From Caenibius sp. WL (GTDB lineage: Bacteria; Pseudomonadota; Alphaproteobacteria; Sphingomonadales; Sphingomonadaceae): 64,000 bases of DNA. How positions within the stretch are numbered: position 1 is the first letter of the stretch; each line of letters begins with the position of its first letter. The stretch lies in NCBI RefSeq assembly GCF_019803445.1, contig NZ_CP081844.1, positions 3,236,501 to 3,300,500 on the forward strand, given 5' to 3'. Positions 8,858 through 17,108 of this stretch are shown piece by piece. The translations under genes were made by a program, and so were the position numbers. The notes below the pieces were generated by a model. The model saw nothing but the letters and a program-made list of their open reading frames with translations. It made no database searches and was not told the DNA's origin.

Positions 8858-10489
8858 TCAGCCCACTTTGCGCACCGCCGCCAGCGCGGCCATGCGCAGC
8901 GCGGTTTCCCGCTCGCCCATCACCACCTGATCGGCGCCATGCTGCCCCAGATGCTGCATTTCCTCGTCGGAGTGGGCCCGCACGATGATCCGCAGGCGCG
9001 GATTGATCTGCCGCGCGCGGGCCACAATCACGCCCGCTTCCACCCCTTCGGGAATGGCGATCAGCAAAGTCGAGGCCGCTTCGATGCCTGCGCGTTCCAG
9101 CACGTTGGGGGCGGTGGCATCGGCCACGATCACCGAAACCCCATCCTTTTCCGCCAGTTCGGCCATGTCGCGCTGATCCTCGATCACGGTCAGCTTCTCG
9201 CCCCGTTCGCGCACTCTCGCCGCCACCATCCGGCCGACCCGGCCATAGCCGACCAGCACGGTCTGCGAAGGCGCCGCCGGGGCGGGCTCGGGCCCCGCAG
9301 CGGATGGTTCCCGCCCCGGCTTGACCGCAAGCGAGAACAGCAGGGGATTAAGCAGGATCGAAATGATCGCGCCCGCCAGCACCAGATCGCGCGCATCGCC
9401 CGTCAGCACGCCCAGCGAAATGCCCAGCCCGGCCAGAATGAACGAGAATTCGCCGATCTGCGCCAGGCTGACCGAAATCGTCAGCGCGGTCTGCGCCGGG
9501 TGGCCGAACAGGCGGACGATGCCATAGGCCGCCACCGATTTGCCGACGAGGATGATCGCCACCGTCGCCAGCACGGGCAAGGGATGTTCCACGATCACCC
9601 GCGGATCGAACAGCATCCCCACCGACACGAAGAACAGCACGGCAAAGGCATCGCGCAGCGGCAGCGTCTCTTCCGCCGCCCGGCGACTGAGCTGCGTTTC
9701 ACCGAGGATCATGCCCGCGAAGAACGCCCCCAGCGCGAACGAGACATCGAACACCACCGCCGCCCCGAAGGCCACGCCCAGCGCGATCGACAGCACCGCC
9801 AGCCGGAACAGTTCGCGCGATCCGGTGTGCGCGGTCCAGTGCAGCACCCAGGGGATGATGCGCTTGCCCACCAGCAGCATGGCGGCGAAGAAGCCCAGCA
9901 CTTTGACCACCACCAGCGCGACCGAGGACAGCAGTTGCGCCGCCCCCGCATTGGGCGGGCCGTTCTGGATCGCCATGATCGCGGGCAGCAGGACCAGCGC
10001 CAGCACCATCGCCAGATCCTCCACGATCAGCCACCCCACCGCGATCCGGCCGCGTTCGGTCTGCACGATTTCGCGCGCCTGCAACGCGCGCAGCAGCACC
10101 ACGGTGCTGGCGACGGACAGGGCAAGGCCGAAAATCACGCTGCCCATCAGCGGCCAGCCCATGGCGAGGCCAAGGCCCGCACCCAGCGCGGTCGCCACGG
10201 AAATCTGCGCGATCGCGCCCGGCACGGCAATGGCGCGCACCGACAGCAGATCCTTGAGCGAGAAATGCAGGCCGACGCCGAACATCAGCAGAATCACGCC
10301 GATTTCTGCCAATTCCATGGCCAGCCCGGTATCGGCGACAATGCCGGGGGTGAACGGCCCCACGATCACGCCTGCCAGCAGATAGCCGGCAATGGGCGGT
10401 ATCCGCAGCCTGTGCGCGACCGCCCCGGCGGCGAAGGCGACGACCAGCCCGGCAACGATGGTCCCGATCAGAGGGGTGGGGTGCGGCAT
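8858..10489 (-). CDS. CPA2-family monovalent cation:proton antiporter with TrkA-N domain (YbaL/KefB-like)
   Basis: About 543 residues. Roughly 12-13 membrane segments fill residues 5-385 (for example RIPPIAGYLLAGVIVGPFTP and the core helices around GWLIVEDLAMVLALVLLP), and a cytoplasmic Rossmann nucleotide-binding TrkA-N domain starts at TVLVGYGRVGRMVAARV. This is the layout of YbaL/KefB/KefC potassium- or sodium-proton antiporters gated by a nucleotide or glutathione adduct. The residues needed for glutathione gating cannot be judged by eye. It sits between tig and clpP, splitting a normally tight chaperone-protease cluster, and is transcribed in the same direction. Confidence 0.88.
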   Translation of the reverse strand: MPHPTPLIGTIVAGLVVAFAAGAVAHRLRIPPIAGYLLAGVIVGPFTPGIVADTGLAMELAEIGVILLMFGVGLHFSLKDLLSVRAIAVPGAIAQISVATALGAGLGLAMGWPLMGSVIFGLALSVASTVVLLRALQAREIVQTERGRIAVGWLIVEDLAMVLALVLLPAIMAIQNGPPNAGAAQLLSSVALVVVKVLGFFAAMLLVGKRIIPWVLHWTAHTGSRELFRLAVLSIALGVAFGAAVVFDVSFALGAFFAGMILGETQLSRRAAEETLPLRDAFAVLFFVSVGMLFDPRVIVEHPLPVLATVAIILVGKSVAAYGIVRLFGHPAQTALTISVSLAQIGEFSFILAGLGISLGVLTGDARDLVLAGAIISILLNPLLFSLAVKPGREPSAAGPEPAPAAPSQTVLVGYGRVGRMVAARVRERGEKLTVIEDQRDMAELAEKDGVSVIVADATAPNVLERAGIEAASTLLIAIPEGVEAGVIVARARQINPRLRIIVRAHSDEEMQHLGQHGADQVVMGERETALRMAALAAVRKVG

Positions 10490-10679
10490 CGGCTTACCCT
10501 ACCGCGCCGGAAGCGCGGTGCGCACCGCCCCGCCCATCCCGGTGTTTTCGGTTCCCCTGTCCCCATCGGCGGCGCGCGCAAGGCCACTGTATGCGGCCGT
10601 AACGGAAAGTCCTTGTGTGCATCATCGTCCTGCCTCGCTGAAGGTAACGCAGGCCCGCACCGCGCGCGGGCCACGGCCA

Positions 10680-11039
10680 TCAGACGGCAGGGGGCGCTCT
10701 CGCCGCGAGAGCCGAGGCAGCCAGCGCCCGCAGCGGCGGCGGCAGAGCATGCCACCAGGCGGATGCGGATCGCGCAATCATGCCCCACGCGGGGCCGGAC
10801 CCGGCGCCTGCCGCCGCCGCCACGCCCGGCACCGGGGTGATCCCGGCGCTGCGCTGCGACGGGGCCGCCGCGCGGCCGCGCAAAACCGAAACCTCCGCCG
10901 TGGCGGCGCTGAACGCGGAGCCGCTGACCCGTTCGAGCGGGGCCGATACCGGTACGGATGCGTGGAATGCGATCAGCAGCAACAACAGGCATGAAACCCC
11001 GTGCCACGCGGTTCCGCCAAGTTTGCGAGCGAATTCCAT
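10680..11039 (-). CDS. small exported or membrane-anchored protein of unknown function
   Basis: A 119-residue product from ATG 11039, chosen because it directly precedes a good signal or anchor segment (HGVSCLLLLLIAFHASVPV). The remainder is Ala/Pro/Ser-rich with a short hydrophobic patch and no recognised domain. It lies between tig and the YbaL-like antiporter on the same strand. In-frame extension to 11108 is possible but would bury the signal segment. Coding status rests on the signal peptide and a clean frame, so moderate doubt remains. Confidence 0.45.
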   Translation of the reverse strand: MEFARKLGGTAWHGVSCLLLLLIAFHASVPVSAPLERVSGSAFSAATAEVSVLRGRAAAPSQRSAGITPVPGVAAAAGAGSGPAWGMIARSASAWWHALPPPLRALAASALAARAPPAV

Positions 11040-11149
11040 GTGCCCGCAGCCTACCTCAAGCAGGCCCGATCGCCAACGCACAATCGGCAGGCATGGACCG
11101 TTCGCCAATGCAGAGGGGCGACCGCTTCAGACGCCAGAATGCGTCCGTT

Positions 11150-11192
11150 GGAACACATAACCCTCGTCATTCCCGCTTTCGCGGGAATGACG
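11150..11192. repeat. half-unit of the CGTCATTCCCGC palindromic element with conserved flank
   Basis: The 28-nt palindrome CGTCATTCCCGC-TTTC-GCGGGAATGACG (11165-11192) is preceded by GGAACACATAACCCT. The same flank adjoins the full element at 15913-15927 in inverted orientation, showing that the flank belongs to the element. Confidence 0.8.
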
Positions 11193-11283
11193 AAAGGGGG
11201 CCTGCCCAAAGAACCGAATGCAGAGGGGCGGCTGGGTACGCTGAAGCGCCCGCCGTTTCAGACTCACGGGCGGCAACCCGCAA

Positions 11284-11331
11284 ACGAAAGGCCCGCCTTC
11301 CGCATCCTTCTGAAAGGGGCGGAAGACGGGC
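11284..11331 (-). terminator. terminator of tig
   Basis: Read leftward, GCCCGTCTTCCGC pairs with GCGGAAGGCGGGC (one wobble), with a 15-nt loop, followed by CTTTCGTTTG. It lies about 60 nt after the tig stop. Confidence 0.65.
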
Positions 11332-11392
11332 CGGATCGTATCGTCAGGCTCGGGCAAACGGCGGCGCGATCATGCGCCGCCGCCACGCGGCC

Positions 11393-13009
11393 TCAGTCCT
11401 TCTTGGCGGCGGCCTTCTTAGCCGGGGCCTTCTTCGCGGCGGGCTTGGCAGCCGCAGCGTCCTTGGCCGGGGCAGCGGCCTTCTTGGCCGGAGCTTTCTT
11501 CGCGGCGGGCTTGGCGGCTTCGGCTTCGGCCGGAGCTTCGTCCTTGGCGGCGGCCTTCTTGGCCGGAGCCTTCTTCGCGGCAGGCTTTTCAGCGCCTTCC
11601 GCTGCGGTTTCGTCCTTCTTGGCGGCAGCCTTCTTGGCCGGGGCCTTCTTCGCGGCGGGCTTGGCCGCTGCTGCTTCGCCTTCTTCCGCTTCGATCGCGG
11701 CTTCCAGTTCTTCACGCGTCACTTCGCGTTCGGTGACTTCGGCCTTGTCGAACAGGAAATCGACCACCTTGTCCTCGAACAGCGGCGCGCGGAGCTGCGC
11801 GGCGGCCATCGGATCGTTGCGGACGTATTCGACGAAACGCTGGCGATCTTCCGGGCGGTACTGCTGCGCCGCCTGCATCGTCAGCATCTGCATTTCCTGC
11901 TCGTTGACCGTGACGTTGTTGGCCTGGCCGATTTCCGACAGCAGCAGGCCCAGACGCACGCGGCGCTCGGCAATCGCGCGGTAATCGTCCTTCTCGTCCT
12001 CGATTTCCTTGAGAGCGGCGGCCGGATCTTCTTCCTTGGCCGCTTCCTGCTGGAGCTGGGCCCAGATCTGTTCGAATTCGGCTTCGACCATCGACGGCGG
12101 AACCGCGAAATCGTGCGCGCCGGCCAACTGGTCGAGCAACTGGCGCTTCATCTGGGTGCGGGTCAGGCCGTTGGTCTGCTGTTCGAGCTGGCCGCGCAGC
12201 AGGCCTTTGAGCTGTTCGAGGCTTTCGAGGCCCAGCGACTTGGCGAAATCTTCGTCGACCACTGTTTCAGCGGCGACTTTCACCTGCTTCACGGTGACAT
12301 CGAACGTGGCTTCCTTGCCCGCCAGATGTTCGGCCGGATAATCGGCCGGGAACGTGACAGTGATGGTCTTTTCCTCGCCCGTCTTCACACCGGCGAGCTG
12401 TTCCTCGAAGCCGGGGATGAAACGGCCCGAGCCGATTTCGAGCGGCTGGTCTTCGGCCGAACCGCCTTCGAAAGCGACGCCATCGACCTTGCCGACGAAA
12501 TCGATGATGATCTGGTCGCCATCGGCCGCCTTGCGGGTCTTGGGCGCATCCTTGAACGATTTCTGGTTCTTGGCCAGTTCGGCAAGCTGTTCGTCGACCT
12601 GTGCATCGGTGACGGGCACGACGAGACGTTCGAGCTTCAGCCCTTCGATCGACGGCGCTTCGATGGCGGGGAGCACTTCGAGCTCGATCGTCAGCTCGGC
12701 ATCCTTGCCTTCTTCGTAATCGTCATTGAGGCGCACATCGGGGCGAATCGCCGGGCGCAGCTGCTTGTCGCGGATCAGCGAATCGACCGATTCCTGCACC
12801 GAGGCGTTGAGCGCTTCGGAATGGAGCGCGGGGCCGTGCATCTTCTTGACGAGGTTGGCGGGAACCTTGCCCGGACGGAAACCCGGCATACGCACCTGCG
12901 GCGCGATCTTCTGGACTTCGCTTTCGATCCGGGCGGAAATGTCCTTGGCGGAAATCGTTACGCTATATCCGCGCTTAAGGCCTTCATTGGTGGTTTCGAC
13001 GATCTGCAT
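11393..13009 (-). CDS. tig: trigger factor, ribosome-associated chaperone, with a long Lys/Ala-rich C-terminal tail
   Basis: Binds at the ribosome exit tunnel and helps nascent chains fold. The 538 residues comprise an N-terminal ribosome-binding domain (start QIVETTNEGLKRGYSV; the GFRPGKVP signature is present), an FKBP-type PPIase domain (GDQIIIDFVGKVDGVAFEGG) and the helical C-terminal domain. Trigger factors normally end near 430-450 residues. Here about 90 more follow, built from four copies of KPAAKKAPAKKAAA separated by acidic spacers, ending AAAKKD and resembling a histone-H1-like basic tail. ATG 13009 is chosen because the frame upstream runs through tRNA-Leu. The tRNA lies 61 nt upstream on the same strand. 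Confidence 0.95.
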   Translation of the reverse strand: MQIVETTNEGLKRGYSVTISAKDISARIESEVQKIAPQVRMPGFRPGKVPANLVKKMHGPALHSEALNASVQESVDSLIRDKQLRPAIRPDVRLNDDYEEGKDAELTIELEVLPAIEAPSIEGLKLERLVVPVTDAQVDEQLAELAKNQKSFKDAPKTRKAADGDQIIIDFVGKVDGVAFEGGSAEDQPLEIGSGRFIPGFEEQLAGVKTGEEKTITVTFPADYPAEHLAGKEATFDVTVKQVKVAAETVVDEDFAKSLGLESLEQLKGLLRGQLEQQTNGLTRTQMKRQLLDQLAGAHDFAVPPSMVEAEFEQIWAQLQQEAAKEEDPAAALKEIEDEKDDYRAIAERRVRLGLLLSEIGQANNVTVNEQEMQMLTMQAAQQYRPEDRQRFVEYVRNDPMAAAQLRAPLFEDKVVDFLFDKAEVTEREVTREELEAAIEAEEGEAAAAKPAAKKAPAKKAAAKKDETAAEGAEKPAAKKAPAKKAAAKDEAPAEAEAAKPAAKKAPAKKAAAPAKDAAAAKPAAKKAPAKKAAAKKD

Positions 13010-13070
13010 TTTCGGTTCGTGCCTTCTCAAATCCTCAAATAACGTCGGGTCCGGAGCCCTCGGTCGGAAC

Positions 13071-13155
13071 TGGTGCGGGCGAAGGGACTCGAACCCCCAC
13101 ATCTTACGATACTGGTACCTAAAACCAGCGCGTCTACCAGTTCCGCCACGCCCGC
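13071..13155 (-). tRNA. tRNA-Leu (anticodon UAG)
   Basis: An 85-nt tRNA with encoded CCA end. The acceptor stem is GCGGGCG/CGCCCGC, the anticodon stem-loop is CTGGT-TTTAGGT-ACCAG with UAG at positions 34-36, there is a long variable arm typical of Leu, and the T-loop is GGTTCGAGTCC. It is transcribed toward tig. Confidence 0.95.
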
Positions 13156-13368
13156 AGCCGACGATATTCCCGGCACGGCACAAATACCGACCGGAAGGGG
13201 AAAGGCTGCGCCCTTATCGGGGGATCGCGCAAAGGGCAAGCACTACACGGCCAAACCGGCAATTGCCGTGCTTCGGCGCGGGGCGCGCCCGCCCCCCGGC
13301 CATCCCCCGCGCCGCGCCCACGATCCGGGCCTGTTGCGCGCCGCCGCGCCGCGCATTATGGGCGCGGG

Positions 13369-13689
13369 ATGAGCGATAGCGAACAGAACACCCCCGCCAC
13401 CGACGCGGCCCCGACCACCGGTAACGACGTGCCCCCCGATCGGCTCGCGATCAATCCGGGCAGCCCCCATTTCGATGCCGACAAGCTGCGGCGCGGCGTG
13501 GGCATCCGCTTCAAGGGTGCGGTGCGCACCAATATCGAGGAATACTGCATTTCCGAAAGCTGGGTGAAAGTGCAGGCAGGCAAGACGATGGACCGCAAGG
13601 GCCAGCCGCTGCTGCTCAAGCTCAACGGCCCGGTCGAAGCCTGGTACGAAGACCTGGGCGACAATCCGCCCGTCGCCAAGGCCGGCTGA
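13369..13689 (+). CDS. DUF3297 family protein
   Basis: A 106-residue soluble protein with no signal peptide. After a disordered, Thr/Ala-rich N-terminus the conserved core reads RLAINPGSPHFDADKLRRGV, GIRFKGAVRTNIEEYCISE, SWVKVQAGKTMDRKGQPL and LKLNGPVEAWYED, matching DUF3297, a family found mainly in alpha- and other proteobacteria and sometimes loosely labelled as glutathione peroxidase without evidence. The function is unknown. It stands alone between tRNA-Leu (divergent) and a convergent CHAP-domain gene. Confidence 0.85.
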   Translation: MSDSEQNTPATDAAPTTGNDVPPDRLAINPGSPHFDADKLRRGVGIRFKGAVRTNIEEYCISESWVKVQAGKTMDRKGQPLLLKLNGPVEAWYEDLGDNPPVAKAG

Positions 13690-13710
13690 CACGGTTTCCC
13701 CGCCGGGGCG

Positions 13711-14319
13711 TCAATCGCGCGCCCCGGCGATGATTGCCCCGATCACATCCGCCTGCCCGCCGTTGCGGGCCGGTTGCCCAGCGTTCTTCCCCGCGCGCCC
13801 GTCATAGCGCGCCGCGGCATAGGCCCGCCCCTCCGGCATGCCTGTCCCCCGGGCGCCCTCGCGATAGATGAAGCCGTCGACCGGCCATGCCGTGCCGCCC
13901 AGCGCCTGAATCGGCGCATACCACACGCGCACCGCGCTCCAGTCGTTGCGGTCCGACACATCGACCGCGCGAACGTCGTTCTCGATCTGGCCGCGCCGCC
14001 CGTTGATCGGCGACCAGTTGGCATGGCGCAGCAGCACCGTGCGCGAATCGATCACCCGGCTGACCGCGGCGACATGGCCCAGTTGCATGTTGCCATGCGG
14101 CTGGAACGCCATCACCGCGCCCACGCGTGGTTTGCTGCCCCGTTGATAGCGGCCTGCCGCCTGCCCCCACCAGGTGTGGGCATCGCCGAAAATCCGGATG
14201 CCGGAGACCTGCCGCGCGTAAGGCACGCATTCGAGATGTCCCGCCGCGCTATCCGCCTGAGCGGTGGAGGAAATCGCCCCGCACAGGAGCGCGGCACCGA
14301 GAAGCAACCCGTTTTTCAT
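13711..14319 (-). CDS. secreted CHAP-domain protein (putative peptidoglycan amidase/endopeptidase)
   Basis: A 202-residue protein with a cleavable signal peptide (KNGLLLGAALLCGAISSTAQA) and a CHAP domain. The catalytic Cys lies in LECVPYARQVSGI, the fold continues through AHTWWGQA, and the catalytic His is in GHVAAVSRV, followed by VLLRHANWSP. CHAP enzymes cleave peptidoglycan stem peptides or cross-bridges in the periplasm, and in alphaproteobacteria such single-domain proteins are common and mostly uncharacterised. It is transcribed divergently from der, with a 112-bp intergenic region. Confidence 0.82.
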   Translation of the reverse strand: MKNGLLLGAALLCGAISSTAQADSAAGHLECVPYARQVSGIRIFGDAHTWWGQAAGRYQRGSKPRVGAVMAFQPHGNMQLGHVAAVSRVIDSRTVLLRHANWSPINGRRGQIENDVRAVDVSDRNDWSAVRVWYAPIQALGGTAWPVDGFIYREGARGTGMPEGRAYAAARYDGRAGKNAGQPARNGGQADVIGAIIAGARD

Positions 14320-14431
14320 GCCCGGCGATGTGGCGGATGAGGGTTAGCGCCAACCTGCAAATCGCGGTTAACGGCGCGGTAAGACATCGCCGCCCCTTGC
14401 CAAAAGGCGCCGGAACGGTCACTGCCACGCG

Positions 14432-15817
14432 ATGTCCCGCCCTCAGGTGATTATTATCGGCCGCCCCAATGTCGGCAAGTCGACGCTGTTCAACCGTCTG
14501 GTTGGCAAGAAGCTCGCGCTGGTCGACGATCAGCCCGGCGTCACCCGCGATCGCCGGTTCGGCGAGGCCACTTTGCTGGGGCTGGAATTCACCGTGGTCG
14601 ACACCGCGGGATGGGAGGATGAAGATCCCGACACCCTGCCCGGCCGGATGCGGGCGCAGACCGAAGTTTCGCTGCAAGGCGCGGATATCGCGCTGTTCGT
14701 GATCGATGCCCGCCAGGGGCTGACCCCGCTGGACGAGGAAATCGGCCGCTGGCTGCGCGGGCAGGATGTGCCGGTCGTGCTGCTGGCCAACAAGGCCGAA
14801 GGGCGCGCGGGCGAACCGGGCGTGCTCGAAGCCTATGCGCTGGGCCTCGGCGATCCGGTGGCGATCTCGGCCGAACACGGCGAAGGCATGGGCGATCTGT
14901 TCGAAGCCCTGCTGCCGCTGATCGGCGAAGCAGAAGATGACGATATCACCGGCGAAGACGCGGGCGAGGACGAGGACGACGCGCCCAAGGGGCCGCTCAA
15001 GCTGGCCATCGTCGGCCGCCCCAATGCGGGCAAATCGACGCTGATCAACCGCCTGCTGGGCGAAGACCGCCTGCTGACCGGGCCCGAAGCGGGCATCACC
15101 CGCGATTCCATCGCGGTCGACTGGCAGTGGACCGATCCCAAATCGGGCGAAGTGCGCGATATCCGCCTGATCGACACGGCGGGCATGCGCAAGAAAGCGC
15201 GCGTGGTCGACAAGATCGAGAAACTTTCGGTTGCCGATGCGCGCCGGGCGGTGGATTTCGCCGAAGTCGTCGTGCTGCTGCTCGATGCGACCAAGGGGCT
15301 GGAACATCAGGATCTCAAGATCGCCGATCTGGTGCTGCAGGAAGGGCGCGCGCTGATCATCGCGATCAACAAGTGGGACGTGGCGGAAGAACCTTCCGCG
15401 CTGTTCAATGGCATCCGCGGCGCGCTGGAGGATGGGCTGGCGCAAGTGCGCGGGTTGCCGGTGTTTTCCGTTTCCGCCCGCACCGGCAAGGGGCTGGACG
15501 CCATGCTGACGGCCGCGTTCGACCTGCGCGAAGTGTGGAGCCGACGCGTGCCGACAGCGGGTCTCAACCGCTGGTTCGACGATGCGCTGGAAGCCAATCC
15601 GCCCCCGGCCCCCGGCGGCAAGCGGATCAAGCTGCGCTACATCACCCAGATCAAGACCCGCCCGCCGACGTTCGTGATCTTCGGGTCGCGGCTGGACAAT
15701 CTGCCGGAAAGCTACCGCCGCTATCTCGTCAACGGCATCCGCCGCGAACTGGGCTTCGGTTCGGTGCCCGTGCGGCTGACCCTGCGCAGCGCGAAGAACC
15801 CCTACGCCCCCAAGTAG
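14432..15817 (+). CDS. der: ribosome biogenesis GTPase Der (EngA)
   Basis: Double-GTPase needed for maturation of the 50S subunit. Two G domains are visible: GRPNVGKST at residues 11-19 with DTAGWED, and GRPNAGKST near residue 193 with IDTAGMRKKARV and NKWDV. A KH-like C-terminal domain ends the protein (ITQIKTRPPTFVIFGS, SYRRYLVNGIRREL). At 461 residues the length is normal. An acidic linker (DDDITGEDAGEDEDDAP) joins the two G domains. It stands alone, divergent from the CHAP gene and followed directly by a palindromic repeat. Confidence 0.97.
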   Translation: MSRPQVIIIGRPNVGKSTLFNRLVGKKLALVDDQPGVTRDRRFGEATLLGLEFTVVDTAGWEDEDPDTLPGRMRAQTEVSLQGADIALFVIDARQGLTPLDEEIGRWLRGQDVPVVLLANKAEGRAGEPGVLEAYALGLGDPVAISAEHGEGMGDLFEALLPLIGEAEDDDITGEDAGEDEDDAPKGPLKLAIVGRPNAGKSTLINRLLGEDRLLTGPEAGITRDSIAVDWQWTDPKSGEVRDIRLIDTAGMRKKARVVDKIEKLSVADARRAVDFAEVVVLLLDATKGLEHQDLKIADLVLQEGRALIIAINKWDVAEEPSALFNGIRGALEDGLAQVRGLPVFSVSARTGKGLDAMLTAAFDLREVWSRRVPTAGLNRWFDDALEANPPPAPGGKRIKLRYITQIKTRPPTFVIFGSRLDNLPESYRRYLVNGIRRELGFGSVPVRLTLRSAKNPYAPK

Positions 15818-15842
15818 TCTGGCGTTTACAGATACTCCCCTT

Positions 15843-15927
15843 CGTCATTCCCGCGAAAGCGGGAATCCAGCTGCAACGGCGGAACTGGATTCCCGCTTTC
15901 GCGGGAATGACGAGGGTTATGTGTTCC
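15843..15927. repeat. full CGTCATTCCCGC palindromic element with flank
   Basis: Arms 15843-15870 and 15885-15912 are exact inverses of each other around a 14-nt centre, followed by AGGGTTATGTGTTCC (15913-15927), the same flank as at 11150-11164. The element supplies the stop codon (15917-15919) of the leftward NTF2-like reading frame. Confidence 0.85.
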
Positions 15928-16329
15928 GGTGAGGGAAACGCCAAGTAGCGTTACCCCTCGCCGCGATGCGGATGGCGACAATCCGCCCCCCGGCCAGGCG
16001 ATAGCGCGCATCGAGCAGCAGGCTCAGCGTTTCCCCCTTGCCCAGCGCCATGCCGAAGAAATCGGCCACGCTCTCACGCGCGGTCAGGCGGTTGATGAGC
16101 GTGACCCGCACTTCGCCGGCATCCCCGGTCATCGCCTGCGGCTCCATCACATCCTCGAACAGCGCGCGCGAGCGGCGATAGGCCACCAGATAGGCCGCGA
16201 TCCCCACCTCTTGCGCCATACCTTCGGCGGGGACGATCGCCACATCCTCCGCCAGGCAGGCGCGCAGCCCCGCCTCGTCCCCCGGTTGTACGCCGCGTAA
16301 TAACGCCGCAGCAGTTCCGCCCCGTCCAT
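15917..16329 (-). pseudogene. NTF2-like (nuclear transport factor 2 family) gene with a frameshift
   Basis: Two frames together encode one NTF2-like small alpha/beta protein of about 137 residues. The first starts at ATG 16329 with DGAELLRRYYAAYNRG. The second continues DEAGLRACLAEDVAIVPAEG, LVAYRRSRALFEDVMEP and LLLDARYRLAGGRIVAIRIA. The switch falls exactly at a run of five G (complement of 16279-16283); six G would restore NRGDEAG. This is either a real inactivating or phase-variable indel or an assembly error. The C-terminal residues and stop come from the palindromic repeat. It is divergent from a WYL regulator. Members bind small molecules or act as isomerases, and the substrate is unknown. 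Confidence 0.7.
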
Positions 16330-16377
16330 CGGCTTTCTCCCTCGATATCCTCGATTTTCGCTTGTAACACCGCGCTA

Positions 16378-16395
16378 CTGACAGCATTCTGTCAG
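16378..16395. promoter_or_regulatory. palindromic operator candidate between the NTF2-like gene and the WYL regulator
   Basis: CTGACAG-CATT-CTGTCAG is a perfect 7-bp inverted repeat in the 80-bp divergent intergenic region, 15 nt before the regulator's ATG. Position and symmetry suggest a binding site for the adjacent WYL regulator. Confidence 0.6.
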
Positions 16396-16409
16396 GAGAG
16401 GTGACACCG

Positions 16410-17099
16410 ATGCGCCGGGCCGACCGCTTGTTCCAGATCATCCAGATCCTGCGCCGCTCGCCGCGCCCGGTCACCGCCATGGCGATGGCTCACGAACTGG
16501 AGGTATCGCCGCGCACGATCTATCGCGATGTCGCCGATCTCGTCGCCCGGCGCATCCCGATCAACGGCGAGGCCGGGTTCGGCTATGTGCTGGAACCGGG
16601 CTTCGACATGCCCCCGCTAAGCCTGACGGTGGACGAGATGGAAGCCGCCCTGCTCGGCGCGCAATGGGTCGCCGGGCGCGGCGATCCGGTGCTGGCCCGG
16701 GCCGCCCGCGATCTCGTCGCCAAGCTGACCGCCGTCGCGCCCGATGCCCTGCGTGCCGCAATCGCCACCCCCACCATCGGCACGCACGAAAGCGGCGCCA
16801 CCCCGCCCGACGGGCTCGATCTCGCCCGCGTGCGCGACTGGATTCGCACCGGGCGCAAGATCCGCATCACCTATCGCGACGAACGCGGATGGGTGAGCGA
16901 ACGGACCATCTGGCCGGTGGTGATCGGCTATTTCGAAAGCGCCCGCACCATGGCTGCGTGGTGCGAATTGCGGCAGGATTTCCGCCAGTTCCGCACCGCC
17001 CGCGTGCGCGATGCGGAATTTCTCGACGAGCGGCACGGCGAACGGCCCGCGGCCCTGCGCCGCCGCTGGCAGCGCCAGTGGGCCCGCCCGCCTGCCTGA
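16410..17099 (+). CDS. YafY-type transcriptional regulator (DeoR-like HTH plus WYL domain)
   Basis: A 229-residue regulator. The N-terminal winged helix-turn-helix (RADRLFQIIQILRRSPRPVT, then ELEVSPRTIYRDVADLVARR, residues 3-55) is typical of YafY proteins, and a ligand-sensing WYL domain covers about 130-215 (GRKIRITYRDERGWVSERTI, ending in a TARVRDAEFLDERH region). ATG 16410 is chosen over GTG 16401 because AGGAGAG lies 9 nt upstream of the ATG and directly abuts the GTG. It is divergent from the NTF2-like gene, with a perfect palindrome between them, the usual arrangement for a local repressor and its target. Confidence 0.85.
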   Translation: MRRADRLFQIIQILRRSPRPVTAMAMAHELEVSPRTIYRDVADLVARRIPINGEAGFGYVLEPGFDMPPLSLTVDEMEAALLGAQWVAGRGDPVLARAARDLVAKLTAVAPDALRAAIATPTIGTHESGATPPDGLDLARVRDWIRTGRKIRITYRDERGWVSERTIWPVVIGYFESARTMAAWCELRQDFRQFRTARVRDAEFLDERHGERPAALRRRWQRQWARPPA

Positions 17100-17108
17100 C
17101 CCGCCCGT

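Larger units (their letters stand above)
11040..11392. other. 353-bp gene-free stretch downstream of tig
   Basis: No credible gene is seen. It contains the tig terminator (11284-11331) and a half-unit of the CGTCATTCCCGC palindrome at 11165-11192, preceded by GGAACACATAACCCT (11150-11164), a flank shared with the copy at 15843-15927. GCAGAGGGGCG occurs twice, near 11110 and 11220. Confidence 0.6.

Noticed and set aside
8708-10840. Rightward frame of about 710 codons opposite the CPA2 antiporter
   Set aside because: Shadow rich in His/Gln/Arg. The leftward frame has a complete antiporter plus TrkA-N domain.
13076-13183. N-terminal extension of trigger factor
   Set aside because: The upstream frame translates the complement of tRNA-Leu; the ATG at 13009 matches the family start.
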